64,000 nucleotides of DNA from Pseudoramibacter alactolyticus ATCC 23263 (GTDB lineage: Bacteria; Bacillota; Clostridia; Eubacteriales; Eubacteriaceae): positions 1,891,363 to 1,955,362 of the forward strand of contig NZ_GL622359.1 of the NCBI RefSeq assembly GCF_000185505.1, in the 5' to 3' direction. Under the pieces are notes generated by a model. It was given only the letters and a program-made list of their open reading frames with translations, ran no database searches and was not told where the DNA came from. Positions 1-8,349 of this stretch are shown here, in pieces (the stretch's first letter is position 1; every line of letters begins with the position of its first letter). The position numbers and the translations under genes were made by a program.

Positions 1-300
1 ATTAATGCAGAAATATGCCCTGATCATGTACACATGCTATTGGAGATCCCTCCAAAATATTCTGTATCCAAGTTTATGGGATATTTAAAGGGGAAGAGCA
101 GCACAATGTTGTACGAACAATTTGGGGAATTAAAATATAAGTACCGGAATAGAGAATTCTGGTGCAAAGGATATTATGTGGATACAGTAGGAAAGAATGA
201 GCAACGGATCAGTGAGTATATAACGAACCAATTGTCAGAAGACAAATTGGGCGAGCAACTGACAATGCCGGGGGCAAGTCCATTCAGAAGTAAAAAGTAA
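1..300 (+). CDS. tnpA: IS200/IS605-family transposase TnpA, C-terminal part
   Basis: This is a single-strand DNA transposase of the HUH/Y1 class, truncated by the window edge. The open frame runs from base 1. Its HVH triad at about residues 11-13 is the HUH metal-binding motif. It is followed by the family-typical stretch PKYSVSKFMGYLKGKSS and, near the end, the segment GYYVDTVGKN, which carries the candidate catalytic tyrosine. About 99 residues are visible; full-length members have about 130-155, so only the N-terminus is missing. The catalytic motifs seen are intact, so the element could still be active. Confidence 0.88.
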   Translation: MNAEICPDHVHMLLEIPPKYSVSKFMGYLKGKSSTMLYEQFGELKYKYRNREFWCKGYYVDTVGKNEQRISEYITNQLSEDKLGEQLTMPGASPFRSKK

Positions 301-400
301 CACAAGGCAAAGCGACTGACAGACTGTTTTACACGTTTACGTGTCCGCTAGGAGCAGAGGGCTTTGCCCGACTAATGACAACTACGCGTTTGACGCGTGG
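1..400 (+). mobile_element. 3' part of an IS200/IS605-type insertion sequence
   Basis: The window opens inside the transposase gene of an IS200-like element, and its right end lies at about position 400. Two short perfect stem-loops follow the transposase stop: ACACG-TTTA-CGTGT at 331-344 and ACGCG-TTTGA-CGCGT at 384-398. Subterminal hairpins of this kind are what IS200/IS605 elements use instead of terminal inverted repeats. The exact end is inferred, because CaiB-like coding sequence begins right after the second hairpin. The left end lies outside the window. Confidence 0.7.
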
Positions 401-803
401 ATGGGCTTTCCAAGGGGTTCAAGCTGATGGGGCTGGGCGCACATACCGGTGATGCCAAACTGCACGAGCGCAGCGCGGTGCAGGCTAACTATCAGGATGT
501 GTGTGCCCTGATTCAAGGCGTCTGGGAACAATTCATCGCCAAGGAATTGCTGGCGATGTTCAATGCCAACGACATCGTCTGTTCCGAGCTTAAAAGCCCC
601 AACGATATGCACGACGACCCCCAGGCCCGGGCCAATGACCTCGCGCATCTGACATTAGAAAACGGGTGGTGTGTTATGTGTCGGCGCAATTTGCCGGGGC
701 CTCGCCGGCGCCGACAGCGATGCGCTCGATTGGCGCCGACAATGTGGCCGTCTTTACGGCCTTGGGTTATGCACCGAAGGCCATTGCCGTACTGACCCGA
801 TAA
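400..803 (+). pseudogene. Remnant of a CaiB/BaiF-family CoA transferase
   Basis: This is the C-terminal end of a type III CoA transferase. From about 400 one frame reads KLHERSAVQANYQDV and later DIVCSELKSPNDMHDDPQA, the region where these enzymes carry the small-domain signature followed by DPQ/AND. At about 675-690 the homology moves to another frame, which reads SIGADNVAVFTALGY and ends at the TAA at 801-803. That segment matches the family C-terminus (GADN..V...LGY). The 5' part is missing and is replaced by the IS200-like element. The gene is therefore both interrupted and frameshifted. The intact CoA transferase at 35.9 kb is a different gene of the same superfamily. Confidence 0.7.
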
Positions 804-822
804 CCCAGTACAAGACATTCAA

Positions 823-852
823 AAAGCGTCTGCCGATCGGCAGACGCTTTTA
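823..852. terminator. Bidirectional rho-independent terminator
   Basis: AAGCGTCTGCCGATCGGCAGACGCTT is a long perfect stem. A T-run follows it on the + strand and an A-run precedes it. It separates the CaiB remnant (+) from the cupin gene (-) and can serve both. Confidence 0.85.
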
Positions 853-863
853 GTTTTTCGGAC

Positions 864-1217
864 TCACGCCCAATCCACCACCACTTCATCCTTGTCTCCC
901 TCTTCAAAGAAAGGTGTGGTGGTAATGGTGTAAAGACAGGGGGCATTGGTGTCGTTTTTAATCACGTGCACCTCGCCGGGATCCATATGGATAAAGTCTC
1001 CGGGTTTGCCGACATGGGTCTTCCCGTCGATAATAAAGGTCGGATGCCCCTCCAGTACATAAAAGTCCTCTTCCATTCGCGGATGCCTGTGGGCGGTGTA
1101 CACCTCGCCGGGCAGCACCCGGGCGATGCCGAAATTGAGCTTTGGCCCGTGGATGAAATACTTCGGACCGGAATCGCCATGGCGAAACGCATGATCTTGT
1201 TCATTGGTAATAAACAT
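864..1217 (-). CDS. Small single-domain cupin protein
   Basis: This 117-aa protein is a conserved beta-barrel of the cupin superfamily. The first cupin motif is visible as TAHRHPRMEEDFYVLEG (His-x-His, then Glu, the metal ligands). The second is GDFIHMDPGEVHVIKN, giving the last His. The start at 1217 is chosen over the longer open frame because GGAGG sits 5-6 nt upstream; the extra 33 upstream residues are hydrophobic filler. A metal-dependent isomerase, dioxygenase or sugar-binding role is possible, but the substrate cannot be told. It stands alone between a terminator and a convergent-side transporter gene. Confidence 0.85.
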   Translation of the reverse strand: MFITNEQDHAFRHGDSGPKYFIHGPKLNFGIARVLPGEVYTAHRHPRMEEDFYVLEGHPTFIIDGKTHVGKPGDFIHMDPGEVHVIKNDTNAPCLYTITTTPFFEEGDKDEVVVDWA

Positions 1218-1338
1218 CGGAACCTCCTTGTCAATGATGGCCGCGCAAATCTTTATGGCCATCATAGCCGATGCGGCGGCAAAAGAAAAGATAGAAAGAA
1301 TTTGCAATAGCAACAAAGCCGAAGATCCGACATCGGTT

Positions 1339-2232
1339 TTATCGCCGCGCGCGCTGTCCGGAGAGAAATTGCAGCTTGGTCTCGGAGAGGATGACGGCGA
1401 GGAAAATGACGGTGAAGCCGATCACTAAACGCAAGGTTAAGTGCTCGCCATAAAAAATCAGGGAGAAAAGGACCCCGAAGACACATTCCAGGCTCAGGAT
1501 GATGGCTGCGGCAGCGGGTTCTTCGTGCTTGAGGCCGAAGTTCTGGCAAAGATAGGCTAAGGCCGAGACGAAAAGCGTCAGGTAAATCAATTCGCCGAGA
1601 ACAGAACCGGGAATCTGAGCGGGAAAGCGCTCAAAAGCGAAGGCGCAGATCCAGCAACAGACGGCGGCCACGGCAAATTGGAAAATCGTCAGCACGATGA
1701 GATCGATCTTTTGGCTGAACTTGGCCACGGCGACGATGTTGCAGGCAAAAAAGAAACCGCAGACGAGAGTTAAAGCGTCGCCCCAGCCCATGGACAGATC
1801 ACCGTCAAGACTCACGAGGCCGATGCCGAGCATGCATAAAAAAGCGGCGGCGATGTTAAAGCGATCCGGGCGTCTCCGGTCGATCAGCCAATACAAAAAA
1901 GGCACGATCACGCAATAGATGGCCGTCAGAAAGGCGTTTTTGCCCGGCGTGGTGCCGGTGAGGCCGATGGTCTGAAAGGCGTAGGCGGTGAACATCGTGC
2001 CGCCGACCGCAAGCCCGGCTAAAAGCGTCTGGCGGCCCGGGCGGTACAGCCGTTTGCGAAAGATTGCGGCCAAAAGCACGGCGGCCACCGTGAAGCGGAT
2101 GGCCAAGAGATAATAGGTGGGAAAGACGGCCACCACACGCTTCATCATGAAGAATGAAGAGCCCCAGATCAATGCGGCGGCGAAGAGCGCGGCCCGCGGC
2201 AGCGCGGGATGTCGGGTCAGTCGGTTGGGCAT
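1339..2232 (-). CDS. EamA/DMT-family permease
   Basis: This 297-aa drug/metabolite transporter has the usual ten hydrophobic segments in two EamA repeats. The N-terminal RAALFAAALIWGSSFFMMK (first helix with W-G-S-S) and the second-repeat glutamate segment AIILSLECVFGVLFSL are characteristic. The start at 2232 has the ribosome site AAAGGAG about 7 nt upstream. It acts in the cytoplasmic membrane as a metabolite or drug exporter/importer. The family is too broad to name a substrate, and no neighbour helps. It is transcribed away from dnaX. Confidence 0.85.
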   Translation of the reverse strand: MPNRLTRHPALPRAALFAAALIWGSSFFMMKRVVAVFPTYYLLAIRFTVAAVLLAAIFRKRLYRPGRQTLLAGLAVGGTMFTAYAFQTIGLTGTTPGKNAFLTAIYCVIVPFLYWLIDRRRPDRFNIAAAFLCMLGIGLVSLDGDLSMGWGDALTLVCGFFFACNIVAVAKFSQKIDLIVLTIFQFAVAAVCCWICAFAFERFPAQIPGSVLGELIYLTLFVSALAYLCQNFGLKHEEPAAAAIILSLECVFGVLFSLIFYGEHLTLRLVIGFTVIFLAVILSETKLQFLSGQRARR

Positions 2233-2423
2233 AAAATCTCCTTTCTGTCAAACGGCGGCGCACATTTTTTGAGCGATCCGCGAAATGTCGATGCCGGTTC
2301 AAAGTGCGAATGTCCTGCGAGGCGGCGTCGATGCTGAGCTTTTATTATAACGAATAGGCATCCTGGCGTAAAGATGACGCGGACCGCCCGGCTTAAAAGA
2401 TCTCGGCCGATGTGCAGGAAGGC

Positions 2424-2452
2424 TATACAATCGAGATGAAAAAGAGTATAAT
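2424..2452 (+). promoter_or_regulatory. Promoter of dnaX
   Basis: A perfect TATAAT (2447-2452) has a weak -35 (TATACA, 2424-2429) at 17-bp spacing, 68 bp upstream of the dnaX start. No SRP RNA gene, which often sits here in Firmicutes, is visible between 2233 and 2519. Confidence 0.6.
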
Positions 2453-2519
2453 GAGGGCGATTTAATCGGTGCGCGAAAGCGCGGCGAAGATCAAGACGAA
2501 GACGAACGGGAGGAAGGCC

Positions 2520-4172
2520 ATGGCCTATATGGCGTTGTATCGCAAATACCGCCCCCAGACCTTTGACGAGGTGGTCGGGCAGGATTTTGTAACCCGCATT
2601 TTAAAAAATCAGATCATCAGCGGCCGCGTCGGCCACGCCTATCTTCTGACGGGGATCCGGGGCACCGGCAAGACGACGATCGCCAAAATTTTCGCGCGTG
2701 CCATCAACTGCACGGACAATCGCGGCGGCAATCCCTGCAATGCCTGTGCGGTGTGCCGCGAAATCGAGAAGCCCGGCGTTATGGATATCATCGAGATCGA
2801 CGCGGCTTCCAACCGCGGGGTCGACGAGATCCGGGATATCCGCGAGAAGGTAAAATACCCGCCGACCCTCGGTGCGTACAAGGTGTATATCATCGACGAA
2901 GTGCACATGCTCACCCGGGAGGCCTTTAACGCCCTGCTCAAGACGCTGGAAGAGCCGCCGGCTCACGTAGTGTTCATTCTGGCGACGACGGAGCCCAACA
3001 AGCTGCCGATGACGATTTTGTCCCGCTGCCAGCGCTTTGATATCCGCCCCATCGATCAGGAGGTGATCGCCGATCGGATGCGGATGATCCTGCAGGATAT
3101 CGGCGTGGCCATGGACGAGGATGCGCTGCAATTCGTCGCGGCCCGGGGGGATCACTCCATGCGCGATGCCCTGAGCATCCTGGATCAGATCATCGACATC
3201 CGGGAAGACGGCGCGGCCATCACCCAGGAGCAGGTGCTGGGATTTTTGGGCATGGCCGACCGGCAGATGATTCTGGCGCTGGCCCGGGCGATGATTGACG
3301 GCGCGGCCGATCAGGCGCTGCTGACGCTGCAGACCCTGCGCGCGGAAGGCAAGGATGCCGCGCTGATTTTGGACCAGCTGATCACCTGCTTTCGGGAATT
3401 GCTGGTGGCGGCGACTACCGGGCCGGCAGCCATGCGCATTCTGGGCATCGGGGAGGCGGCGTTTGAAACCCTTTCGGCCACGGCGAAGGCCGCGGGGAAA
3501 AATCGGCTGTTCACCATGATCGACATCCTTCTGGCCGATCAGGAAAAGCTGCGTTACAACGATATGAGCGCCGTGATTCTGGAAATGAGCGTACTCAAGG
3601 CCTGTTCGGGCTATGTGCCGGCCGCGGAGGCAACCGCGCCGCAGCCTGCCCGCCCGGCGACAGCGCAAGCGGCGCCTGTTCCGCCCGAAACCTCTGTGCA
3701 GCCGAAGGCAGCGGCCGATCGTCCGATGGCTCATTCAGCGGTGAAGGGAAGCGCCCAACAACCGGCACCGGACGGAGCGCCTTCGGCGCCATCCCAACCG
3801 GCGGCCCCCCGAACGGCCAAACCGGAAACGCGATCAGATGGTTCGGCGGAGATTAATGCGGATCGTCTTTTCCGTTTGATGCACGACCAGCTGGCCAAGA
3901 CCAATCCACTGCTGCAGCACTTTTTCAGCGAAGGGCGGCTGGCCCAGGTGTCCGACCATCGTCTGGAGCTGCGTTTTGCCGGTTCCAATGCGGCGATGCA
4001 CGCCGATATGCTGGGGCGGGAAAAGGAAGACCTTGAAAAGATGGCACAGACGCTTTCCAGGAATGCCGATCTCACATTGGACATCCGCGTGGTAAAAAAA
4101 AATGCTGAGACCATGAGCTTTGCCGAAAAAACGGCGGCCATCGTCGGCGACGTGCCCATTGAATCGCAATGA
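2520..4172 (+). CDS. dnaX: DNA polymerase III subunits gamma/tau
   Basis: This is the clamp-loader ATPase of the replicative polymerase, 550 aa. The N-terminal AAA+ module has Walker A GIRGTGKTT, a four-cysteine zinc site (C-x8-C-x2-C-x2-C type, in the segment from NCTDNRGG to AVCREIE), Walker B DEVHM and the sensor LSRCQRFD. A proline/alanine/glutamine-rich linker (about residues 370-450) leads to a tau-type C-terminal domain. I start at ATG 2520 (MAYMALYRKYRP), preceded by GGAGGAAG; the upstream in-frame codons are not conserved-looking. It heads the dnaX-ybaB-recR cluster common in Firmicutes. I did not find a clear programmed-frameshift heptamer. Confidence 0.97.
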   Translation: MAYMALYRKYRPQTFDEVVGQDFVTRILKNQIISGRVGHAYLLTGIRGTGKTTIAKIFARAINCTDNRGGNPCNACAVCREIEKPGVMDIIEIDAASNRGVDEIRDIREKVKYPPTLGAYKVYIIDEVHMLTREAFNALLKTLEEPPAHVVFILATTEPNKLPMTILSRCQRFDIRPIDQEVIADRMRMILQDIGVAMDEDALQFVAARGDHSMRDALSILDQIIDIREDGAAITQEQVLGFLGMADRQMILALARAMIDGAADQALLTLQTLRAEGKDAALILDQLITCFRELLVAATTGPAAMRILGIGEAAFETLSATAKAAGKNRLFTMIDILLADQEKLRYNDMSAVILEMSVLKACSGYVPAAEATAPQPARPATAQAAPVPPETSVQPKAAADRPMAHSAVKGSAQQPAPDGAPSAPSQPAAPRTAKPETRSDGSAEINADRLFRLMHDQLAKTNPLLQHFFSEGRLAQVSDHRLELRFAGSNAAMHADMLGREKEDLEKMAQTLSRNADLTLDIRVVKKNAETMSFAEKTAAIVGDVPIESQ

Positions 4173-4213
4173 GAAAGGGCATTAAGAATTGGGGCATTGA
4201 ACGATTTTAGACT

Positions 4214-4242
4214 TTTAAACACAGGGATAAAAGTGTTATAAT
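4214..4242 (+). promoter_or_regulatory. Promoter of ybaB-recR
   Basis: TTTAAA (4214-4219), a 17-bp spacer and TATAAT (4237-4242), 44 bp before the ybaB start. It suggests ybaB-recR can be transcribed independently of dnaX. Confidence 0.6.
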
Positions 4243-4285
4243 AAAATGAAAAGGAAAACAAAGGATAAGGATAAAGGAGAATCCC

Positions 4286-4645
4286 ATGTCGAGAATGAAA
4301 AGACGGGCACCGCGGGGCGGCGGCAAGGTTAACCAGAAAAATATGATGAAGCAGATCCAGCAGATGCAGGCGCAAATGCAGCGTGCCCAAGAGGATCTGG
4401 AAGAGCAGGAAATCGAGGGCACCGCCGGTGGCGGCGCGGTTAAAGTGGTGATGACGGGGGCGAAAGTCGTTAAATCAGTGAAGATCGATCCGGATGTTAT
4501 CGACGAGGACGACGTGGAGATGCTCGAGGATCTCATCGTGGCCGCCGTCAACGAAGCGAACAGCCGTGTGGACGAACTGACCGGCTCAGAAATGGGAAAA
4601 CTGACCGAGGGCATCAGCATGCCAAATATTCCGGGGTTGTCCTGA
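4286..4645 (+). CDS. ybaB: YbaB/EbfC-family nucleoid-associated protein
   Basis: This small DNA-binding protein (119 aa) forms dimers that coat DNA. It has a basic, glycine-rich N-terminus (KRRAPRGGGK), then the long helix NMMKQIQQMQAQMQRAQEDL. The sheet and C-terminal region contain the family signature DVEMLEDLIVAAVNEA. Ribosome site AAAGGAG lies 6 nt before ATG 4286. It sits between dnaX and recR as in most Firmicutes, and its stop codon is one base from the recR start, so the two are translationally coupled. The basic N-terminal extension is a little longer than usual. Confidence 0.95.
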   Translation: MSRMKRRAPRGGGKVNQKNMMKQIQQMQAQMQRAQEDLEEQEIEGTAGGGAVKVVMTGAKVVKSVKIDPDVIDEDDVEMLEDLIVAAVNEANSRVDELTGSEMGKLTEGISMPNIPGLS

Positions 4646-4646
4646 G

Positions 4647-5249
4647 TTGGGACTGTATCCGAAGGCGGTTGAGCGGCTGGTTGCCGAGCTGTCCAAGTTG
4701 CCGGGCATCGGCGAGAAAACAGCCCAGCGGCTGGCCTTTCACCTGATTGATGCCCCAAAGGAAGATATCGCCGGGCTGTCCAGGGCGCTCCTGGATGTGA
4801 AAGAGAAGATTAAACTTTGTCCCGTCTGTTTTTCGATTACGGACGGGGATCGCTGTGACATCTGCGCCGACGCATCCCGGGATCGCTCAGTGCTGTGTGT
4901 GGTTGAAAACACGCGGGATATTTACGCCATCGAGCGCACGCGGGAATATCACGGACTTTATCATGTGCTTCACGGAGTAATTTCCCCGCTGGAGGGGATT
5001 GGTCCTCAGGACATTAAAGCCAGGGAGCTGATGCTGCGTCTGGCGGACGGTACGGTGACGGAAGTGATCATGGCGACCAATCCAACGCCGGAGGGCGAAG
5101 CGACGGCGGTTTACCTGGGCAATCTGATCACGCCGATGGGCGTGACGGTGACCCGGTTGGCCAAGGGCATTCCGATTGGCGCCGATGTGGAATTTACAGA
5201 CGAGGTCACTTTGATTAAAGCTTTTGAAGGCCGAAAACAAATCAAATAA
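4647..5249 (+). CDS. recR: Recombination mediator RecR
   Basis: This is a DNA-repair protein of the RecFOR pathway, 200 aa, which helps load RecA at gaps. It shows the helix-hairpin-helix KLPGIGEKTAQRLAFHL, the four-cysteine zinc finger (LCPVCFSI...DRCDICAD) and a Toprim domain containing VVENTRDIYAIERT and the terminal ANPTPEGEATAVYL. Length equals that of typical RecR (about 200). The start is TTG at 4647, one base after the ybaB stop; no ATG or GTG fits before the conserved N-terminal helix, so the TTG start relies on coupling with ybaB. Confidence 0.97.
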   Translation: MGLYPKAVERLVAELSKLPGIGEKTAQRLAFHLIDAPKEDIAGLSRALLDVKEKIKLCPVCFSITDGDRCDICADASRDRSVLCVVENTRDIYAIERTREYHGLYHVLHGVISPLEGIGPQDIKARELMLRLADGTVTEVIMATNPTPEGEATAVYLGNLITPMGVTVTRLAKGIPIGADVEFTDEVTLIKAFEGRKQIK

Positions 5250-5295
5250 GCAGCGGCCATCAGATAAAAGAATAAACTTTGGATGGGAGCAGAAT

Positions 5296-7032
5296 ATGAT
5301 TAAAAAAGGGATTAATGCCTCGCCGGGGATTGCCATTGCCAAGGCGATTGTTTATGTCAAAAAAGAACTGGATATCGTGCGCAGGCAAATCGATGATGTG
5401 GCTGCAGAATGTGCCCGCTTCGATGAGGCCGTGGCGCAAAGCCGGGAACAGTTGAGCGCATTGCAGGCAAAAACAGCTCGGGAACTGGGCGAAGAGGAAG
5501 CGGCGATCTTTGAAGCCCATGCCATGTTCTTGGACGATCCGGAATTTGTCGGCGCGATTAAAACGAGCATCGAAAGTGAACAGCGAAATGCGGAGGCCAT
5601 CACTCAGCAGATCGTTGATCAGTTTTATGCCATGTTTGACGCGATGGACGATCCTTATTTCAAGGGGCGTGCAGCCGATATCCGCGATGTGGGAAACCGG
5701 GTACTGCACAACTTGATGGGCATCGACATCATGGATATCTCCAATCTTTCGGAGGATACGATCATCATCGCTGAAGATCTGGCGCCTTCCGATACGGCGA
5801 TCATGGACAAAGCGCATGTGAAAGGGTTTGCCACCGACATCGGCAGCCGCACTTCCCACTCGGCGATCATGGCCCGCGGACTTGAAATCCCAGCGATTCT
5901 CGGCCTGGGGGATATTACAGCCACGGCTCAGGATGGCGATACGGTGATTGTAGACGGCAGTGCTGGCGTGATTGTCGTCAACCCGACGGCAGGCGAGCTT
6001 GCCATGTATCGGGATAAGCAAAGGGCCTACGAAGTTTATATGGCGGAACTTGCCCAGCTCAAGGATCAAAAGGCGGTGACCACCGACGGGCATGAAGTGA
6101 TTTTGAGCGGGAACATCGGCAACCCCAAAGATGTCGAGGGCGTCAACCATAACGGCGGCATGGGTGTCGGCCTTTACCGTAGCGAATTTCTTTATATGGA
6201 TGCAGATACCATGCCCAGTGAAGAAAAACAATTTGCGGCCTATAAAACCGTGGTGGAAGATTTTAGAGATCGCGAAGGGGTGATCATCCGTACCCTGGAT
6301 ATCGGCGGCGACAAAAAACTGCCTTATCTGCCGCTGGAAGAAGAAATGAATCCTTTCCTCGGGCTGCGGGCGGTTCGGCTTTGTTTTGCAAAGGAAGATC
6401 TTTTCCGCACCCAGCTGCGGGCGATTCTCCGGGCTTCGGCCTTCGGAAAAACCCGGGTGATGTTCCCGATGATTGGCAACGTGTCGGAAGTGCGTCAGGC
6501 CAAGGCGCTGGTAAAGGCCTGCATGGCTGAGCTCGACCGCGAAGGCGTGGCCTACGACCGCGATCTCGAAATCGGGATCATGGTGGAAATTCCTTCGGCA
6601 GCGCTGACGGCGGATATCATCGCGAAGGAAGTGGATTTCTTTTCCATCGGCACCAACGATCTCTGCCAGTACACCTTGGCGGTGGACCGGATGAACCAGA
6701 CGGTGTCCTATCTTTACGATCCGCTGCATCCGGCGATTTTGCGCCTGGTGAAGAACGTGATCGAGGCGTCTCATAAGCTGCCGGATAAATTTACGGGAAT
6801 GTGCGGCGAAATGGCCGGAGATCCCAGCGCGACATTGATTCTTCTGGGGTTGGGTCTCGATGAATTCTCGATGAGCGCTTCCTCCATTCCCCAGGTGAAG
6901 AAAATTGTGCGTTCGGTTAGCTTTGAGGAGGCCAAGGCCATTGCCGACGAAGCACTGACCATGGAAACCGGCGACGAAATCCGGGCGATGATCGAAGCCA
7001 AGATGGCGGCATTGGGCATTCAGATTTTATAA
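5296..7032 (+). CDS. ptsI: Phosphoenolpyruvate-protein phosphotransferase (PTS enzyme I)
   Basis: This cytoplasmic first enzyme of the sugar PTS moves phosphate from PEP to HPr. It is 578 aa, close to the family's 570-575. The phosphohistidine segment is GSRTSHSAIMARGLEIPA, the PEP-binding barrel shows IRTLDIGGDKKLPY and EIPSAAL, and the C-terminus has the active-site cysteine motif GMCGEMAG. I start at ATG 5296 (MIKKGINASPGIA), with GGGAGC upstream. The longer open frame overlaps recR and is not family-like. ptsH follows after 32 nt. The usual ptsH-ptsI order is reversed. Partners in this window include the SrlAEB glucitol PTS. Confidence 0.97.
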   Translation: MIKKGINASPGIAIAKAIVYVKKELDIVRRQIDDVAAECARFDEAVAQSREQLSALQAKTARELGEEEAAIFEAHAMFLDDPEFVGAIKTSIESEQRNAEAITQQIVDQFYAMFDAMDDPYFKGRAADIRDVGNRVLHNLMGIDIMDISNLSEDTIIIAEDLAPSDTAIMDKAHVKGFATDIGSRTSHSAIMARGLEIPAILGLGDITATAQDGDTVIVDGSAGVIVVNPTAGELAMYRDKQRAYEVYMAELAQLKDQKAVTTDGHEVILSGNIGNPKDVEGVNHNGGMGVGLYRSEFLYMDADTMPSEEKQFAAYKTVVEDFRDREGVIIRTLDIGGDKKLPYLPLEEEMNPFLGLRAVRLCFAKEDLFRTQLRAILRASAFGKTRVMFPMIGNVSEVRQAKALVKACMAELDREGVAYDRDLEIGIMVEIPSAALTADIIAKEVDFFSIGTNDLCQYTLAVDRMNQTVSYLYDPLHPAILRLVKNVIEASHKLPDKFTGMCGEMAGDPSATLILLGLGLDEFSMSASSIPQVKKIVRSVSFEEAKAIADEALTMETGDEIRAMIEAKMAALGIQIL

Positions 7033-7064
7033 ACGCCTGGCAAAATCAGAGAGGAGTTGTGCCG

Positions 7065-7331
7065 ATGAAACGAAAACAAGTCACGATTATCAACAAAACA
7101 GGATTACATGCGAGAGCTGCGTCTCTTTTCGTCTCGGCGGCCGGCGGATTTTCCTCGGATATTGATGTGATCAGCGGGGACACCCGGATTAATGCCAAAA
7201 GCATCATGGGCATTATGTCCGGGGGCATTGCCCAGGGCGACCAGGTAATTATCGAAGCCGACGGTGACGATGAGGACGAAGCCCTGGCAGCCTTGGTGGC
7301 GATGATAAAAGACGGTTTTGGCGAAGCGTAA
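7065..7331 (+). CDS. ptsH: Phosphocarrier protein HPr
   Basis: This 88-aa PTS phosphocarrier has the active-site His15 in TGLHARAAS and the regulatory Ser46 in INAKSIMGIM, the site HPr kinase phosphorylates in Firmicutes. The residue three after His15, almost always proline (HARPA), is alanine here. I start at ATG 7065, 8 nt after GAGGAG; a GTG at 7059 is too close to it. It lies downstream of ptsI, probably in one operon. With an HPr kinase elsewhere it should act in carbon catabolite control. The acidic C-terminal DGDDEDEA stretch is stronger than usual. Confidence 0.95.
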   Translation: MKRKQVTIINKTGLHARAASLFVSAAGGFSSDIDVISGDTRINAKSIMGIMSGGIAQGDQVIIEADGDDEDEALAALVAMIKDGFGEA

Positions 7332-7367
7332 TGGTTAAAAATGCGATAGATTTAAGAGAGGAATGAC

Positions 7368-7748
7368 ATGGCAAATAAAGAAGGTTATTTTATCGGCGGA
7401 CTTTTCGCCGGGGCAATGATCGGCGCGGCGGCGGCTCTGCTTCTGGCGCCGGCATCGGGAGAAGAAACCAGAAACAGCCTGCGGGAACATATTCGCGGGA
7501 CGTTTGGCGATATGCACGATCAGGCGCTGGAATATACTGAGAGCCTGAAGGGGCAGATTCAGGATGCGGCGGATACCTTGACAGATCGCGTCAACCAATA
7601 CAAGGCTCAGATTGAAGACAAGATCGAAGAGATTCAGGACGATGTTTCAGCCAGCATTGACGAACTCAATGACGAGCTGGAAGCGATCAAAGCTGAAGAC
7701 GAAGAAATGCCGGAAACTGAAGCAGAAGATGACGGGGAACCGGCATGA
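7368..7748 (+). CDS. YtxH-domain protein
   Basis: This 126-aa protein has an N-terminal membrane/glycine zipper segment, YFIGGLFAGAMIGAAAALLL, followed by APASGEETR, the YtxH signature. A long acidic coiled coil follows. Homologues in Bacillus sit in the membrane and belong to the general-stress regulon; no precise biochemical role is known. ATG 7368 is preceded by GAGAGGA. Its stop overlaps the start of the next gene by ATGA, so the two are coupled, and YtxH and DUF948 proteins commonly occur together. Confidence 0.88.
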   Translation: MANKEGYFIGGLFAGAMIGAAAALLLAPASGEETRNSLREHIRGTFGDMHDQALEYTESLKGQIQDAADTLTDRVNQYKAQIEDKIEEIQDDVSASIDELNDELEAIKAEDEEMPETEAEDDGEPA

Positions 7749-8122
7749 TCCACATCAGCATGCATTGGTGGGAGCTGGCGCTGATCATCATCGCCATCGC
7801 GGTGATTTACGGCACGGTTCATCTGGTCAGAGTATTTAAGAATTTGGTCGAAACACTTAAGCGGGTCAACCACTTGTTGGCGGACAACGAAGAGCAGGTG
7901 ACCCATATTGTCACAAATGTGGATTCCGTGATGGAAGATGCCAAGACCTCAGTTGATACGGTTAAAAACGATGTGATTGAACCTTTGTCGGCCAATGTCG
8001 GCAAGTTCATCAGCATTTTCAGACGGCTCAATGCCAGTGGCGAACGCAAGGCCAATAAACGCGAAAAGAAGCTTGAAAAGGCAACTCGCCGTGCAGAACG
8101 CGCGGCGGCGCGGCAAAAATAA
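7745..8122 (+). CDS. DUF948 (YtxG-like) membrane protein
   Basis: This 125-aa protein has one N-terminal transmembrane helix (ELALIIIAIAVIYGTVHLV) and then a long helical region resembling DUF948/methyl-accepting-type coiled coils (NVDSVMEDAKTSVDTVKNDV). The tail is very basic (about residues 100-125). It overlaps the YtxH gene by 4 nt. The pair is thought to be a cell-envelope stress module, but the function is not established. Confidence 0.85.
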   Translation: MIHISMHWWELALIIIAIAVIYGTVHLVRVFKNLVETLKRVNHLLADNEEQVTHIVTNVDSVMEDAKTSVDTVKNDVIEPLSANVGKFISIFRRLNASGERKANKREKKLEKATRRAERAAARQK

Positions 8123-8147
8123 GCTTAATAAAAATAGGATGTATTGA

Positions 8148-8177
8148 AAGGCACCGGCGAACGCCGGTGTCTTTTTT
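8148..8177 (+). terminator. Terminator after the ytxH-DUF948 pair
   Basis: GGCACCGGCG-AAC-GCCGGTGTC followed by TTTTTT, 27 bp after the DUF948 stop. Confidence 0.9.
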
Positions 8178-8277
8178 ATGGGGAGCCGTGCGTATCGGCG
8201 AAAAATGAGAAATTTAATCGGACGGAAAAGGAGCGATCCGAGGGATGATGCCCTTTACATTTTTCAGGAATTACATA

Positions 8278-8306
8278 TTGAAAACAATGACAATATTAGG
8301 TACAAT
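8278..8306 (+). promoter_or_regulatory. Promoter of the EF-G-like gene
   Basis: TTGAAA (8278-8283), 17 bp, TACAAT (8301-8306), 44 bp before the start codon. Confidence 0.75.
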
Positions 8307-8349
8307 GATAACGTAATAATAGAAAGTTGACCAGCAAGGGGGAAATTGC

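Noticed and set aside
2233-2519. SRP RNA upstream of dnaX
   Set aside because: No helix-8 core (GGAA tetraloop with conserved asymmetric loop) could be found in this stretch.
5260-6774. 504-codon open frame antisense to ptsI
   Set aside because: Product is His/Arg-rich with no family features, no ribosome site; it is the codon-bias shadow of ptsI in GC-rich DNA.
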